From the NCBI RefSeq assembly GCF_002240225.1, contig NZ_CP022584.1, positions 2,170,001 to 2,234,000 of the forward strand: DNA of 64,000 nucleotides. The letters are read 5' to 3'. Position 1 is the first letter of the stretch, and each line of letters opens with the position of its first letter. A program made the position numbers and the translations under genes. Source of the stretch: Paenibacillus physcomitrellae. Lineage in GTDB: Bacteria > Bacillota > Bacilli > Paenibacillales > Paenibacillaceae. Of this stretch, positions 44,855 through 53,348 are shown piece by piece. The notes under the pieces are model-generated. The model was not told the DNA's origin, did no database searches, and was given only the letters and a program-made list of their open reading frames with translations.

Positions 44855-46030
44855 TCATCCGTTTCCATTGACTCTGCGGTACTCAAGGTTGTTTTCCATG
44901 ACGAGGGCGGCGGTGCCGATAAAAAACGCGTTTCCAGGGAACTTTGAACGTGCAATCCGGACTTTACGGCGATTGCCCGCAGCGATCATCCGGCTATTTA
45001 CCTCCTGCTCAAAATACTGGAACAGATGGTCTTTTGCAAACCACAGGTCGCCTCCGATAAAAATACACTCCGGGTCATATAGATGTACAATGTTGATCAG
45101 GCCGCTCACAAGATATCGGTTCATCCGTTCCAATGCTGCGGAGCAGACCGGGTCACCGGCTTCTGCCTTTATCAGCAGCTGCATCCAATCCATATCGTGC
45201 GGCGCGCCGTTCTTATGAGCCCAATTGAGGGTTGCGCGTACACTGCTCATGGCCTCCAAGCAGCCGCGCTGTCCGCATGCGCATAATTCACCATCGGTCA
45301 GCACAATCATATGACCGATAATTGAAGCCAGCCCGTTCGTGCCGCTGTACAGGCGCTGATTGATAATGACTCCCCCGCCGATACCGGCTGTTACACCCAC
45401 GTATACAAAATTGTTATACAGCTGTCCGCCTCCGTAATACATCTCTGCAAGCGCAGACACTGCCATATCGTTCTCAATATAAACAGGGAGATTCCACCGT
45501 TCCTTCAGCCGGGGAACAATATGGATCATGTCAATGTTAAAATCAGGGGGATCAACGATGACTCCCTCCGCCATATTGATTGGACCAATACTTGCAATTC
45601 CAATGCCCCACACCTTCTCAAAGGGTACATTTTGCAGTATGACTTCGCACATGGCCAGCAAGCCGTTTATAAAGCTGTCCTCGGTGGTAAATTGCCCGAT
45701 CGGAACCTGGTTATGAAGAACAATGGCACCGGTCAGGTTTATAATTCCGACTTGCAAAGAGTCCCGTCCTACGCTAATGCCCAGGGTCAACAAACTATCG
45801 GGGACCACTTCCAATAATGTCGGGCGCCGTCCGGCGGTTGATGTGGTAGTTCCGCATTCGCGTACGATCCCCTCCTGCAAAAAATCAGCAATCAGCGAAG
45901 TGATGGTCATTTTGCTAAGCTGGGTTTGTTTGCTCAACTCAATCCTGGATATTGGGCCGCATGTTGCGATGGTTTTTAAGATGAGAAACTTATTGGTTTC
46001 GGTCATATTCTGATGATTTACGCCCCGCAT
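44855..46030 (-). CDS. ROK family transcriptional repressor (NagC/XylR type)
   Basis: Sugar-responsive repressor: N-terminal winged helix (MTETNKFLILKTIATCGPISRIELSKQTQLSKMTITSLIADFLQEGIV), then a ROK sugar-binding fold with the zinc motif CACGQRGCLE and AGIGGGVIINQRLYSG. The start could be ATG 46030 or 46045; GGAG stands nine bases before the first. It is divergent to the mannoside operon and the palindrome at 46301-46321 has the TTAGT...ACTAA form of XylR/NagC-type operators. Confidence 0.88.
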   Translation of the reverse strand: MRGVNHQNMTETNKFLILKTIATCGPISRIELSKQTQLSKMTITSLIADFLQEGIVRECGTTTSTAGRRPTLLEVVPDSLLTLGISVGRDSLQVGIINLTGAIVLHNQVPIGQFTTEDSFINGLLAMCEVILQNVPFEKVWGIGIASIGPINMAEGVIVDPPDFNIDMIHIVPRLKERWNLPVYIENDMAVSALAEMYYGGGQLYNNFVYVGVTAGIGGGVIINQRLYSGTNGLASIIGHMIVLTDGELCACGQRGCLEAMSSVRATLNWAHKNGAPHDMDWMQLLIKAEAGDPVCSAALERMNRYLVSGLINIVHLYDPECIFIGGDLWFAKDHLFQYFEQEVNSRMIAAGNRRKVRIARSKFPGNAFFIGTAALVMENNLEYRRVNGNG

Positions 46031-46266
46031 TGATGCCATCTCCATATGTATTCATAATATTTATCCGGTTACATCTTGAAAGTATATGATTCGTATTATA
46101 TCACATGAACTCTGAATTTGGTAAAACTACGAATCTTTTACCAGTATAACAGCATTTTATACCACTAAATAAACTAATAGTAAATTTAAATTATTAACTG
46201 TAATTATTCGAATTAAATCTACATATAAGGCGAAAATTTTGAGGTTTAAAAACAATAAATATTAGG

Positions 46267-46296
46267 TTGACACCGTTATGTAAGCGGTTTTATAAT
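46267..46296 (+). promoter_or_regulatory. Mannoside operon promoter with cre-like site
   Basis: TTGACA (46267-46272), 18 bases, TATAAT (46291-46296). The spacer contains TGTAAGCGGTTTTA (46279-46292), a cre box with one mismatch, so CcpA would block the promoter. Confidence 0.82.
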
Positions 46297-46300
46297 CCGA

Positions 46301-46321
46301 TTAGTAAGAAATAATTACTAA
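46301..46321. promoter_or_regulatory. Probable ROK-repressor operator
   Basis: TTAGTAA-N7-TTACTAA is a perfect inverted repeat that starts 5 bases after the -10 box. Form and place fit a XylR/NagC-type repressor, presumably the divergent ROK regulator. The rest of 46031-46407 is AT-rich with a related ACTAATAGT motif at 46172-46180 and no gene. Confidence 0.7.
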
Positions 46322-46407
46322 ATGTTATTTCTTTACGTAATCGCAGCTATAGGCCAAGCGATCCGGAATGAACTTACGGGGATTCGAATGGAGTGATGGA
46401 TGTTGCT

Positions 46408-47376
46408 ATGCGGATAGGAGTAGATATTGGCGGTACTAAGGTATCCTGTGCACTGGTAGGAGAGAACAAAACCATTCTTTCAAAAGTAAGCTTTGATACA
46501 GGGGGTGGACGGCCATATACAGATGTGCTGCATGATGTCGCGAATTCGGTTTATTCTGTTCTGGACCAAACCGGATACCGGCTCGATGATGTTGAAGCGA
46601 TTGGTCTTGGCTGCCCGGGAATATTGGATCAGCAAAAGGGTGAAGTTATTTATTCCAATAATATTGCCTGGGAGAACGTACCGCTTGTAAAGACACTGCA
46701 GAAATATGTGCCAAAGGAAATCTATGTGGACAACGACGCCAATTGCGCTGCATTGGGAGAGTATCTTTGTGGAGCGTCCCAAGGGACAAGTTCATCGATT
46801 ACAGTTACGCTGGGCACTGGCGTTGGCGGGGGAATTATACTCGGGGGACGCATCCATAGCGGATTTAACTCGGCGGCCAATGCAATCGGACATATGGTCA
46901 TTGTGTCCGGGGGGATGCCCTGCACCTGCGGGCGAAAAGGATGCTGGGAATCCTATGCCTCCATCACTGCGCTGGTTCGTATGGCTGAGGAGATGGCAGA
47001 GCAATTTCCGGATTCCCTTCTGGCTGAGGTCAAGAAACGCTCCGGCCAATTCAACGGAAAAAACATCTTTGATGCCGCCAGGCAAAACGATCCGACTGCC
47101 TTAAAGCTGCTGGACCAATACTACTATTTTGTGTCGGAGGGGATCATCGACCTTATTAATGTTTTTCAACCCCAGATGATTGTGATTGGCGGCGGAATCA
47201 GCAGCGAAGGCGACTATCTGTTATTGCCCATCATTGCCAATGTCAAAAAGGGAGTGTACTGCAAGCAGGTGCCGCTGCCGCAAATTACGATCGCCAAACT
47301 GAACAATGATGCCGGAATCATTGGCGCGGCTTACTTGAAAGGGTATCAGGCAACTGCCGTGAGCCAAGGAATTTAA
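46408..47376 (+). CDS. ROK family sugar kinase
   Basis: ATP-dependent hexokinase of the ROK family: MRIGVDIGGTKVSCALVG (phosphate loop), VDNDANCAALGEYLCG (catalytic Asp), TLGTGVGGGIILGG, GHMVIVSGG and the zinc motif CTCGRKGCWE. The start is uncertain: GTG 46393, ATG 46396 or ATG 46408 are in frame; the last matches usual ROK openings but has only a distant GGAG. In this operon (GH38 and ManA downstream) it probably phosphorylates mannose to mannose 6-phosphate; glucose or fructose are alternatives. Confidence 0.87.
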   Translation: MRIGVDIGGTKVSCALVGENKTILSKVSFDTGGGRPYTDVLHDVANSVYSVLDQTGYRLDDVEAIGLGCPGILDQQKGEVIYSNNIAWENVPLVKTLQKYVPKEIYVDNDANCAALGEYLCGASQGTSSSITVTLGTGVGGGIILGGRIHSGFNSAANAIGHMVIVSGGMPCTCGRKGCWESYASITALVRMAEEMAEQFPDSLLAEVKKRSGQFNGKNIFDAARQNDPTALKLLDQYYYFVSEGIIDLINVFQPQMIVIGGGISSEGDYLLLPIIANVKKGVYCKQVPLPQITIAKLNNDAGIIGAAYLKGYQATAVSQGI

Positions 47377-47396
47377 CGCTGATTGAAATTAACCAT

Positions 47397-47525
47397 ATGC
47401 TCATGCTTCCGAAGCCAGTTTTGTTCGAAGTCAATTCAGGAAGCTTGGGCTCACAAAACTAAGCCCATGCTTCCGAAGCCAGTTTTGTTCGAAGTCAATT
47501 CAGGAAGCTTGGGCTCACAAAACTT
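47397..47525 (+). repeat. Tandem structured repeat, set A (2 copies, period 64)
   Basis: Two almost identical 64-nt units before the binding-protein gene. Each has arms GCCCATGCTTCC / GGAAGCTTGGGC around a core with GAAGCCAGTTTTGT, followed by ACAAAACT. AGTTTTGT in the loop can pair with ACAAAACT outside the stem, which would make a pseudoknot. The second copy ends at ACAAAACTTT and AAGGAGG follows at once. See set B at 48914-49105. Confidence 0.85.
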
Positions 47526-47541
47526 TAAGGAGGATGATTCA

Positions 47542-48828
47542 ATGTCTGGCAAAAAAACGCTGTCCCTAATTCTTGCCGTTTTCCTTATGACGGGTATCCT
47601 TGCCGCATGCGGTGGAGGCAATACCGCCGGAAACGCCGAAAATTCGGCTAAAACCGGGAATACGCCTGCCCAGACCAGCGGAAAAGTAGAATTTTGGCTG
47701 GATAAACTGGGTGATGCTGAAAAGGCTGCTCGCTTGTCCGAAGCCTGGAAGAAGGATTCGGGGATCGATGTCGTGTTCACCAATTATCCTGATGTAGCGG
47801 CCTATCAGACTTCTATACAGCAAACGATTGACGATCCCGGTGCTCCGGGCCTGTTTACCTGGTGGAGCGGCCCCCAATTGGAGACTCTGGCCAAAAACGG
47901 CAAGCTGGCTGATCTGTCTGCGGAGTGGGATAACTACATAGCCGACGGAGTTTCCGCTGATGTCAAGGAAGCCTTCACGGTGGACGGAAAGGTCTACGCC
48001 GCTCCTTACAGTCTCCGCTACACGTCCTTACTTTATAATGTGAAAGTCTTTGAGGCTGCCGGCGTGGCTGTTCCCACCACATTCGACGAATTTCTGGATG
48101 CTTGCGAGAAGATCAAGGCCAGCGGCGTCACCCCCATCGGCTTGAAAAATGATTCTTGGGCCAGCTTCATTTGGTTCCAGCAGTTGATTGCGGCCTATGA
48201 TCCTCAGCTTTATTCAGATCTCTGTGATGGCACCAAACCCTATACAGACGATGCTGTGAAGAAAGTGATGGCGATCTGGAGAGAGATGTTTGATAAAGGT
48301 TATTTTGGAGAACCCATTGTCTACAGCGACCTCCATAAAGAGTTTGCTACAGGCGTCGTCGCCATGATGTTGGAGGACAGCCCTACCGTAACCGATTTAC
48401 AGAGCGATTACGGCATGGAGCCCGGAACCGATATTGACGCCTTTGTCCTTCCCAGCATGAATGGCGGGAAGGGTACCATCTTCTTTGAAGCCTCACCTAT
48501 TGTGGTCACTGAGGCTAGCGCTTCTAAGGAGCAGGCTCTTGCCGCTCTGCGCAGCTTCTACAAACCTGCCACCCAAACTGTGATGGTCAACGACCACGGC
48601 ATTGCCAACATAAGTACGATATCCGTGGACAACCAGACCATTCGGCATATTTTGGACATGACTGGAGATTCTGCCCATTACCAGCTCATGCTCCGCTTTT
48701 ATGAGAATACTCCCGAGGATTTACGCAATACCGCCCTTGATGAACTCTCTCGCTTTATGTACAGCGGCGCGGATATTGACGATGTGCTGAATGCCATTCA
48801 GGCCAAGGCGGACAAAGTCTTCGGCTAA
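47542..48828 (+). CDS. Sugar ABC transporter solute-binding lipoprotein
   Basis: Lipoprotein receptor of the mannoside importer. Start MSGKKTLSLILAVFLM with lipobox LAAC; AAGGAGG stands eight bases upstream. The open frame continues upstream through repeat set A, but that is not coding. Solute-binding family 1 features: KVEFWLDKLGDAEKAARLSEAWKKDSGIDVVFTNYPD, APYSLRYTSLLYNVKVFEAAGV, and VAMMLEDSPTVTDLQ. It precedes two permease genes and is separated from them by a hairpin and repeat set B. Confidence 0.9.
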   Translation: MSGKKTLSLILAVFLMTGILAACGGGNTAGNAENSAKTGNTPAQTSGKVEFWLDKLGDAEKAARLSEAWKKDSGIDVVFTNYPDVAAYQTSIQQTIDDPGAPGLFTWWSGPQLETLAKNGKLADLSAEWDNYIADGVSADVKEAFTVDGKVYAAPYSLRYTSLLYNVKVFEAAGVAVPTTFDEFLDACEKIKASGVTPIGLKNDSWASFIWFQQLIAAYDPQLYSDLCDGTKPYTDDAVKKVMAIWREMFDKGYFGEPIVYSDLHKEFATGVVAMMLEDSPTVTDLQSDYGMEPGTDIDAFVLPSMNGGKGTIFFEASPIVVTEASASKEQALAALRSFYKPATQTVMVNDHGIANISTISVDNQTIRHILDMTGDSAHYQLMLRFYENTPEDLRNTALDELSRFMYSGADIDDVLNAIQAKADKVFG

Positions 48829-48845
48829 ATTCCGAATGACCGGCG

Positions 48846-48880
48846 GACAAGAGAGCAGTCTATCTGCTGCCCTCTTGTCT
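48846..48880 (+). repeat. Intercistronic hairpin after the binding protein
   Basis: GACAAGAG-A-GCAG and CTGC-TGC-CCTCTTGTC are inverted arms around TCTAT. Only a short T-run follows (TTGTCTTACC), so it may reduce, not stop, transcription into the permease genes. Confidence 0.6.
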
Positions 48881-48913
48881 TACCGGCTCACAAAATACAA
48901 ACGGCTTTACAGC

Positions 48914-49105
48914 CTAAGCGTAAGCTTCCGAAGCGAGTTTTGTTCGATGCTCATTCAAGAAGTAACGCTCACAAAACTAAGCGCATGCTTCCGAAGTGAG
49001 TTTTGCTCGAAGCCCATTCTGGAAGTAACGCTTACAAAACTAAGCGTAGGCTTCCGAAGCGAGTTTTGTCCGAAGCCCATTCTGGAAGTAACGCTCACAA
49101 AACTT
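48914..49105 (+). repeat. Tandem structured repeat, set B (3 copies, period 63)
   Basis: Three units of 63 nt before the first permease gene. Core as in set A (CTTCCGAAG, GAGTTTTGT, ACAAAACT), but the arms are different and still complementary: AGCGTAGGCTTCC / GGAAGTAACGCT. The last unit ends ACAAAACTTTA and the ribosome-binding site GGGAGGGGGG follows directly. No other copies were seen in the window. Confidence 0.88.
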
Positions 49106-49122
49106 TAGGGAGGGGGGTTCCT

Positions 49123-49995
49123 TTGAAGAAGATCAATTTCGCCTGGACTAATTATCTCTACCTGCTGCCCGCGGTTTTACTGGTTGCCGTCTTCTTTGTC
49201 ACGTCCATTGTGTATACCATTCGTCTCAGCTTTTATGAATACGACGGATTTTCAACCATGCGGTTTGTGGGATTGGAAAACTACCTTTATCTGTTCCGGG
49301 ATGCAAATTTTAAAATATCATTAATGAACACCGTTATCTGGGTTGTGTTTTCCCTTTTATTCACGCTGGCGCTTCCGCTGCTGTTGGCCATTTTGATTAC
49401 CAACAGCTCCTGGGTCGGCGGGTTTAAAAATATTTTCTACTATCCTACTGCCCTGTCTAGCACCATAGGGGGCATTATCATGGTGGCCATTCTCTCCAAA
49501 TACGGCATTCCTCAGTTGTTCGGTTTGCTCGGCTTTGAGAGTTTGGTTCGGGATTGGCTGGCCATCCCTTATGTAAATACATTTATCATGATTTTGATGG
49601 GAACGTGGCAAGGCGTAGGCTTGAACACCATTCTATTCATCACCGGGCTGGCCACCATTCCCGATTCCCCCATTGAGGCTGCCAAGATTGAAGGTGCGCG
49701 GACGATTCAGCTTTATAACAAGGTGATTCTGCCGCTTCTCAAGCCTACCACGGTCGTTGTGCTGCTGATGTCTCTTGTGAATAGTTTTAAGGTGTTCGAC
49801 TCGATCTGGGTCATGACCAAAGGCGGCCCTTACCGAACCTCCGAAACCTTGGCGCTAACGATGTACCAGGAGTCCTTTATACACGGCAAGTTCGGTGTGG
49901 GTGCGGCAGTAGCTGTGGTACTTACCGTTATCATCCTGATCGTCTCCTATTTCAATATCCGCAACACCTTCGGCGACACCGACCAGACTGCCTGA
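49123..49995 (+). CDS. Sugar ABC transporter permease (MalF type), TTG start
   Basis: Membrane permease with about six segments: NFAWTNYLYLLPAVLLVAVFFVTSIVYTIRL, EAA-loop EAAKIEGARTIQLYNKVILPLL, and a final segment. The translation start is a TTG at 49123 after GGGAGGGGGG; no ATG lies nearby in this frame, and the open frame back to 49003 runs through repeat set B. The TTG start plus the structured repeat suggests tuned expression below that of the binding protein. Confidence 0.88.
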   Translation: MKKINFAWTNYLYLLPAVLLVAVFFVTSIVYTIRLSFYEYDGFSTMRFVGLENYLYLFRDANFKISLMNTVIWVVFSLLFTLALPLLLAILITNSSWVGGFKNIFYYPTALSSTIGGIIMVAILSKYGIPQLFGLLGFESLVRDWLAIPYVNTFIMILMGTWQGVGLNTILFITGLATIPDSPIEAAKIEGARTIQLYNKVILPLLKPTTVVVLLMSLVNSFKVFDSIWVMTKGGPYRTSETLALTMYQESFIHGKFGVGAAVAVVLTVIILIVSYFNIRNTFGDTDQTA

Positions 49996-50022
49996 ACGAA
50001 GCGCGAAAGGAGAGCCCTCAAT

Positions 50023-50841
50023 ATGAAACAAGCAAGCCATGGAAGAATAGTCGTAAACGCAGTTCTGATTATTCTATCTATTTTATGGATATTCCCGGCC
50101 GTTTTCGCCGTTTTCGGGACCTTAAAGAAAAAGCAGGAATATAACCTGAGCAACTTCTGGGATCTGCCACATGGAATAAGCCTCGCCGAAAATCTAAAGG
50201 GAATCGCCGGCACCTTCGGCATAGTCAAGGGAATGCTCAACAGCCTCCTGTATGCTACGGTCTCGGCCGGGGCAGCAGTGATCATTGCCACCCTGGCAGC
50301 CTATGCCATCTCCCATCTCAAGATCAAACGGCCCATGGTCTGGTTCCTATTTATCTACAGCGGGACCATATTCCCTTTCCAGATCTTTTTGATTCCGGTT
50401 TACAAAGGATTAACGGCTACGAACCTCTACGATACCCAATTGGGGATGATCTTGTTCTATACCGCAATCTGTGTGCCCTTCTGCATGTTTGTACTGCGAA
50501 ATTATTATCTTGGCATATCAAAGGAAATCTGCGAATCGGCAAAAATCGACGGCTGCAACAGCTTTCAAATTTTGGGGCACATCTTTGTTCCCATGTCTAC
50601 TGCCCCGCTGGCTGTTGTGTTCCTTACCCAATTCAACTGGGTGTGGAACGAGCTCATGTTTGGACTGACCTTCACTAAATCCCGGGAAATCCGTCCGGTA
50701 ATGGCTGCAATTACCCTTATGGACAAAGCAAATGTGCCGGTTATTCTTCTGGCCTGCGTGGCAGCATCTATCCCTACCCTACTGCTGTTTTTCCTGCTCA
50801 ACAAACACTTTGAAGCCGGGCATGCATACCAGAGCAAGTAA
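50023..50841 (+). CDS. Sugar ABC transporter permease (MalG type)
   Basis: Second permease of the mannoside importer, 272 aa, six segments, EAA loop ESAKIDGCNSFQILGHIFVPMST. AAGGAG before ATG at 50023, 27 bases after the first permease. No ATPase gene in the cluster; a shared MsmX-type ATPase is presumed. Confidence 0.9.
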   Translation: MKQASHGRIVVNAVLIILSILWIFPAVFAVFGTLKKKQEYNLSNFWDLPHGISLAENLKGIAGTFGIVKGMLNSLLYATVSAGAAVIIATLAAYAISHLKIKRPMVWFLFIYSGTIFPFQIFLIPVYKGLTATNLYDTQLGMILFYTAICVPFCMFVLRNYYLGISKEICESAKIDGCNSFQILGHIFVPMSTAPLAVVFLTQFNWVWNELMFGLTFTKSREIRPVMAAITLMDKANVPVILLACVAASIPTLLLFFLLNKHFEAGHAYQSK

Positions 50842-50864
50842 CTATAAGGAACGGAGTTGATTGT

Positions 50865-53327
50865 ATGAAGCTGTCGAAAAAATGGAAGGTGTTCCTCATT
50901 CACCACTCTCACACCGATATTGGCTACACCGAGCGCCAGGATAAAATTATCCATTATCATTACGATTTTATAAAGCAGGCCGTGGATATTCTGAGGGAGG
51001 TTGACCGAACCGGCAACGAGGATCGCAAAGGCTTTGTTTGGCAGTGTGAAAATCACTGGCAGGTCAAAAACTTTTATGATCATGCGCCTTCGGACTATAT
51101 TGCGGACTTTGAAAAATATGTACGAGAAGGACGGATCGGACTTTCAGGAAATTATTTGAATTTAACTGAGCTAGTCAGTCGAGATATCCTATACGATTGT
51201 ACGATTCAAGCCAAGACCTATGGTGAGCAGATCGGTTATCCAGTCCGCAGCGGCATGAGCGCCGATATCAACGGGTTTGCCTGGGGATATGCCGATGTGC
51301 TGCGGGAGTGCGGCGTGGAGCGCCTGTTTTCCTGCCTCCATCCCCATCATGGAATGTTCCCCTTAAATAAAAAACAAACTCCTTTTTACTGGCAGGGTCC
51401 GTCCGGAAAGAAGGTGCTGGTATGGAACGGCGAGCATTACCACTTTGGCAACGAGCTTTGCTTTTCACCCCATGCGGCTTCCACCTATATGATTCACGAT
51501 GAAGTGGGCAAGAAGCTTAGAGGGAATCAGATCATGACCACCAGCCCCGAGGATACGGAGCAAGTCGAGCAGGCTATCCTGGAGGAACGGCTGGAGCGCT
51601 ACCTGCGGAATCTGGAGGATGAAGGCTACCCTGGCGATTTTGTTCCCTTCATGATTTCAGGGGCGATTACCGACAATGCTCCGCCAAACCTAAAGATCGC
51701 CGATCGGGTTGCTTGGCTGAACCGGAAGTACGCCGACACACTGGAAGTTCACATGGCCACACTGGACCAGTTCTTTGATCATCTGGAAGCGGCATGGGAG
51801 AACATCCCGGTTTACGAGGGGGATTGGAACGATTGGTGGGCAGACGGAGTCGGCTCCACACCGGCGGTTGTCAAGGTGTTTCGGGACGGCCAGCGGAAGT
51901 ACAACCTCTGCAAAAAGCTGGATCCAAACTCCACTCTTGGTGATGCCGGATTGATGCAGAAAGCGGCGGAAAATCTCATCCTCTATAGCGAGCACACCTG
52001 GGGCTACTCCTCCTCCGTATCGGAACCTTGGGAAACCTTGGTGGGGGAGCTGGAGCAAAAGAAATCAGCATACGCCATTAATGGCCATACTGAGACAGCG
52101 GACAATCTGGACAGGATTTTAGCGAAAAAAGGTGAGGTGGCCATCCGGCAGGACCGGCCGCAGCACTTTCGGATCCTGAATCCACACGACATTCCGCTAA
52201 AGACTACCGCTAAAATCTATATTGAGTTTTGGGAGTATGTGGATGGGTTGAACTATAGCCTTGATGTTCCAATTGAAGTTTATGATTTGGCGACCGATGA
52301 AGTCATCAAACACCAGGCAAAGAGAATCGCCCGAGCCTACGAGATCGAAATCCCGATCGGCCTGGGGCCCAAAGAGGAACGCTGTGTCGGGATACGTACG
52401 ACTGGCCGGTATTCTAATCAAACCTCCCAAAGCCATGCGCATATTGGCGCGGAGGGAATTTCAGATGTACTGCAGCCCGGTTCGCTGCGGGAAGATGTTG
52501 CCTGCGTGGAGACCAAGCACTACCGGGTAGAGTTCGATCAAAAACGGGGGATTACCTCGATCATAGACCGTACGAGCGGGAAGAATCTAGTCCGGCAGGA
52601 TGCCGCTTACGCCCCTTTTACCGGAATCTACGAGGTTACCGATATTCGTACCACCCCTACAGAGGAACGCCGGCGAATGGGACGCAACCGCAAGTCCCCG
52701 GCAACCAGACGATATGAGTCTCGCCTGACCAATATCCAGATTGTCGAGAGCGGGCCATTGTTTGTCTCTCTGCAGCTCGACTACAGCCTGGAGGGCACGC
52801 GGTTCTACATGGTGTTCCTCAAGCTGTACCGGGAAATCAATAAAATCGAAGCCATGGTGCGCGTCCACAAAGATAGTGTGTGGGAGCCGGAAAACCTTTA
52901 TGTATCGCTGCCGTTCACCGCGGGCGACGATGAGGTGAAATATGTGGACAAAACCGGGTGCATGATTCGCCCGGGAATTGATCAGCTGCCGGGAAGCAAT
53001 ATGGAATTCTATTTGATTCAAAACGGACTCGTGATGCAGGCTGGTAAACGGCAGGTCGTGGTAGCCGTCAAAGACACGCCTTTGATGACGTTTGGCCCCC
53101 TTGAAGCCAAACCTATCCAGCTTTGTGACGGCAACAATTGGGAACTGAACCGCGGGGAAACCTTTGCTTGGGCAATGAACAACTACTGGGAGACTAACTT
53201 CAAAGTGGACTTGGGCGGCTTCTATGAATTTGCTTTTACGCTTTCCACCCAGGAGCAGCAGACAACTGAAGCCGCTATGCGCATTTGCGAAGCTTATAAC
53301 GAGGGCCTGCTCGCATTCTATATTTAA
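50865..53327 (+). CDS. GH38-type alpha-mannosidase
   Basis: Large cytoplasmic glycosidase of 820 aa. The zinc site is visible as HHSHTDIGYT (His16, Asp18) and the nucleophile as Asp134 in SADINGFAWGYADVL; a later metal His may be in YSEHTWGYSSS. After the N-terminal barrel come a three-helix segment and a beta-sandwich (IVESGPLFVSLQLDYSLEG). It lacks a signal peptide, so it acts on imported mannosides and releases mannose. Closely spaced with the permease genes and manA. Some GH38-like proteins of this size have unproven specificity. Confidence 0.87.
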   Translation: MKLSKKWKVFLIHHSHTDIGYTERQDKIIHYHYDFIKQAVDILREVDRTGNEDRKGFVWQCENHWQVKNFYDHAPSDYIADFEKYVREGRIGLSGNYLNLTELVSRDILYDCTIQAKTYGEQIGYPVRSGMSADINGFAWGYADVLRECGVERLFSCLHPHHGMFPLNKKQTPFYWQGPSGKKVLVWNGEHYHFGNELCFSPHAASTYMIHDEVGKKLRGNQIMTTSPEDTEQVEQAILEERLERYLRNLEDEGYPGDFVPFMISGAITDNAPPNLKIADRVAWLNRKYADTLEVHMATLDQFFDHLEAAWENIPVYEGDWNDWWADGVGSTPAVVKVFRDGQRKYNLCKKLDPNSTLGDAGLMQKAAENLILYSEHTWGYSSSVSEPWETLVGELEQKKSAYAINGHTETADNLDRILAKKGEVAIRQDRPQHFRILNPHDIPLKTTAKIYIEFWEYVDGLNYSLDVPIEVYDLATDEVIKHQAKRIARAYEIEIPIGLGPKEERCVGIRTTGRYSNQTSQSHAHIGAEGISDVLQPGSLREDVACVETKHYRVEFDQKRGITSIIDRTSGKNLVRQDAAYAPFTGIYEVTDIRTTPTEERRRMGRNRKSPATRRYESRLTNIQIVESGPLFVSLQLDYSLEGTRFYMVFLKLYREINKIEAMVRVHKDSVWEPENLYVSLPFTAGDDEVKYVDKTGCMIRPGIDQLPGSNMEFYLIQNGLVMQAGKRQVVVAVKDTPLMTFGPLEAKPIQLCDGNNWELNRGETFAWAMNNYWETNFKVDLGGFYEFAFTLSTQEQQTTEAAMRICEAYNEGLLAFYI

Positions 53328-53348
53328 CAAATAAGGAGCACTATAGAT

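Noticed and set aside
47383-47541. Upstream extension of the binding-protein gene through repeat set A
   Set aside because: The lipoprotein signal begins at 47542 after a strong ribosome-binding site; the extension would bury the signal peptide.
48791-49108. Open frame through repeat set B with repeated 21-residue units
   Set aside because: The 63-nt period gives an open frame by chance; there is no ribosome-binding site, set A has a 64-nt period that breaks the frame, and arms covary as structure rather than as codons.
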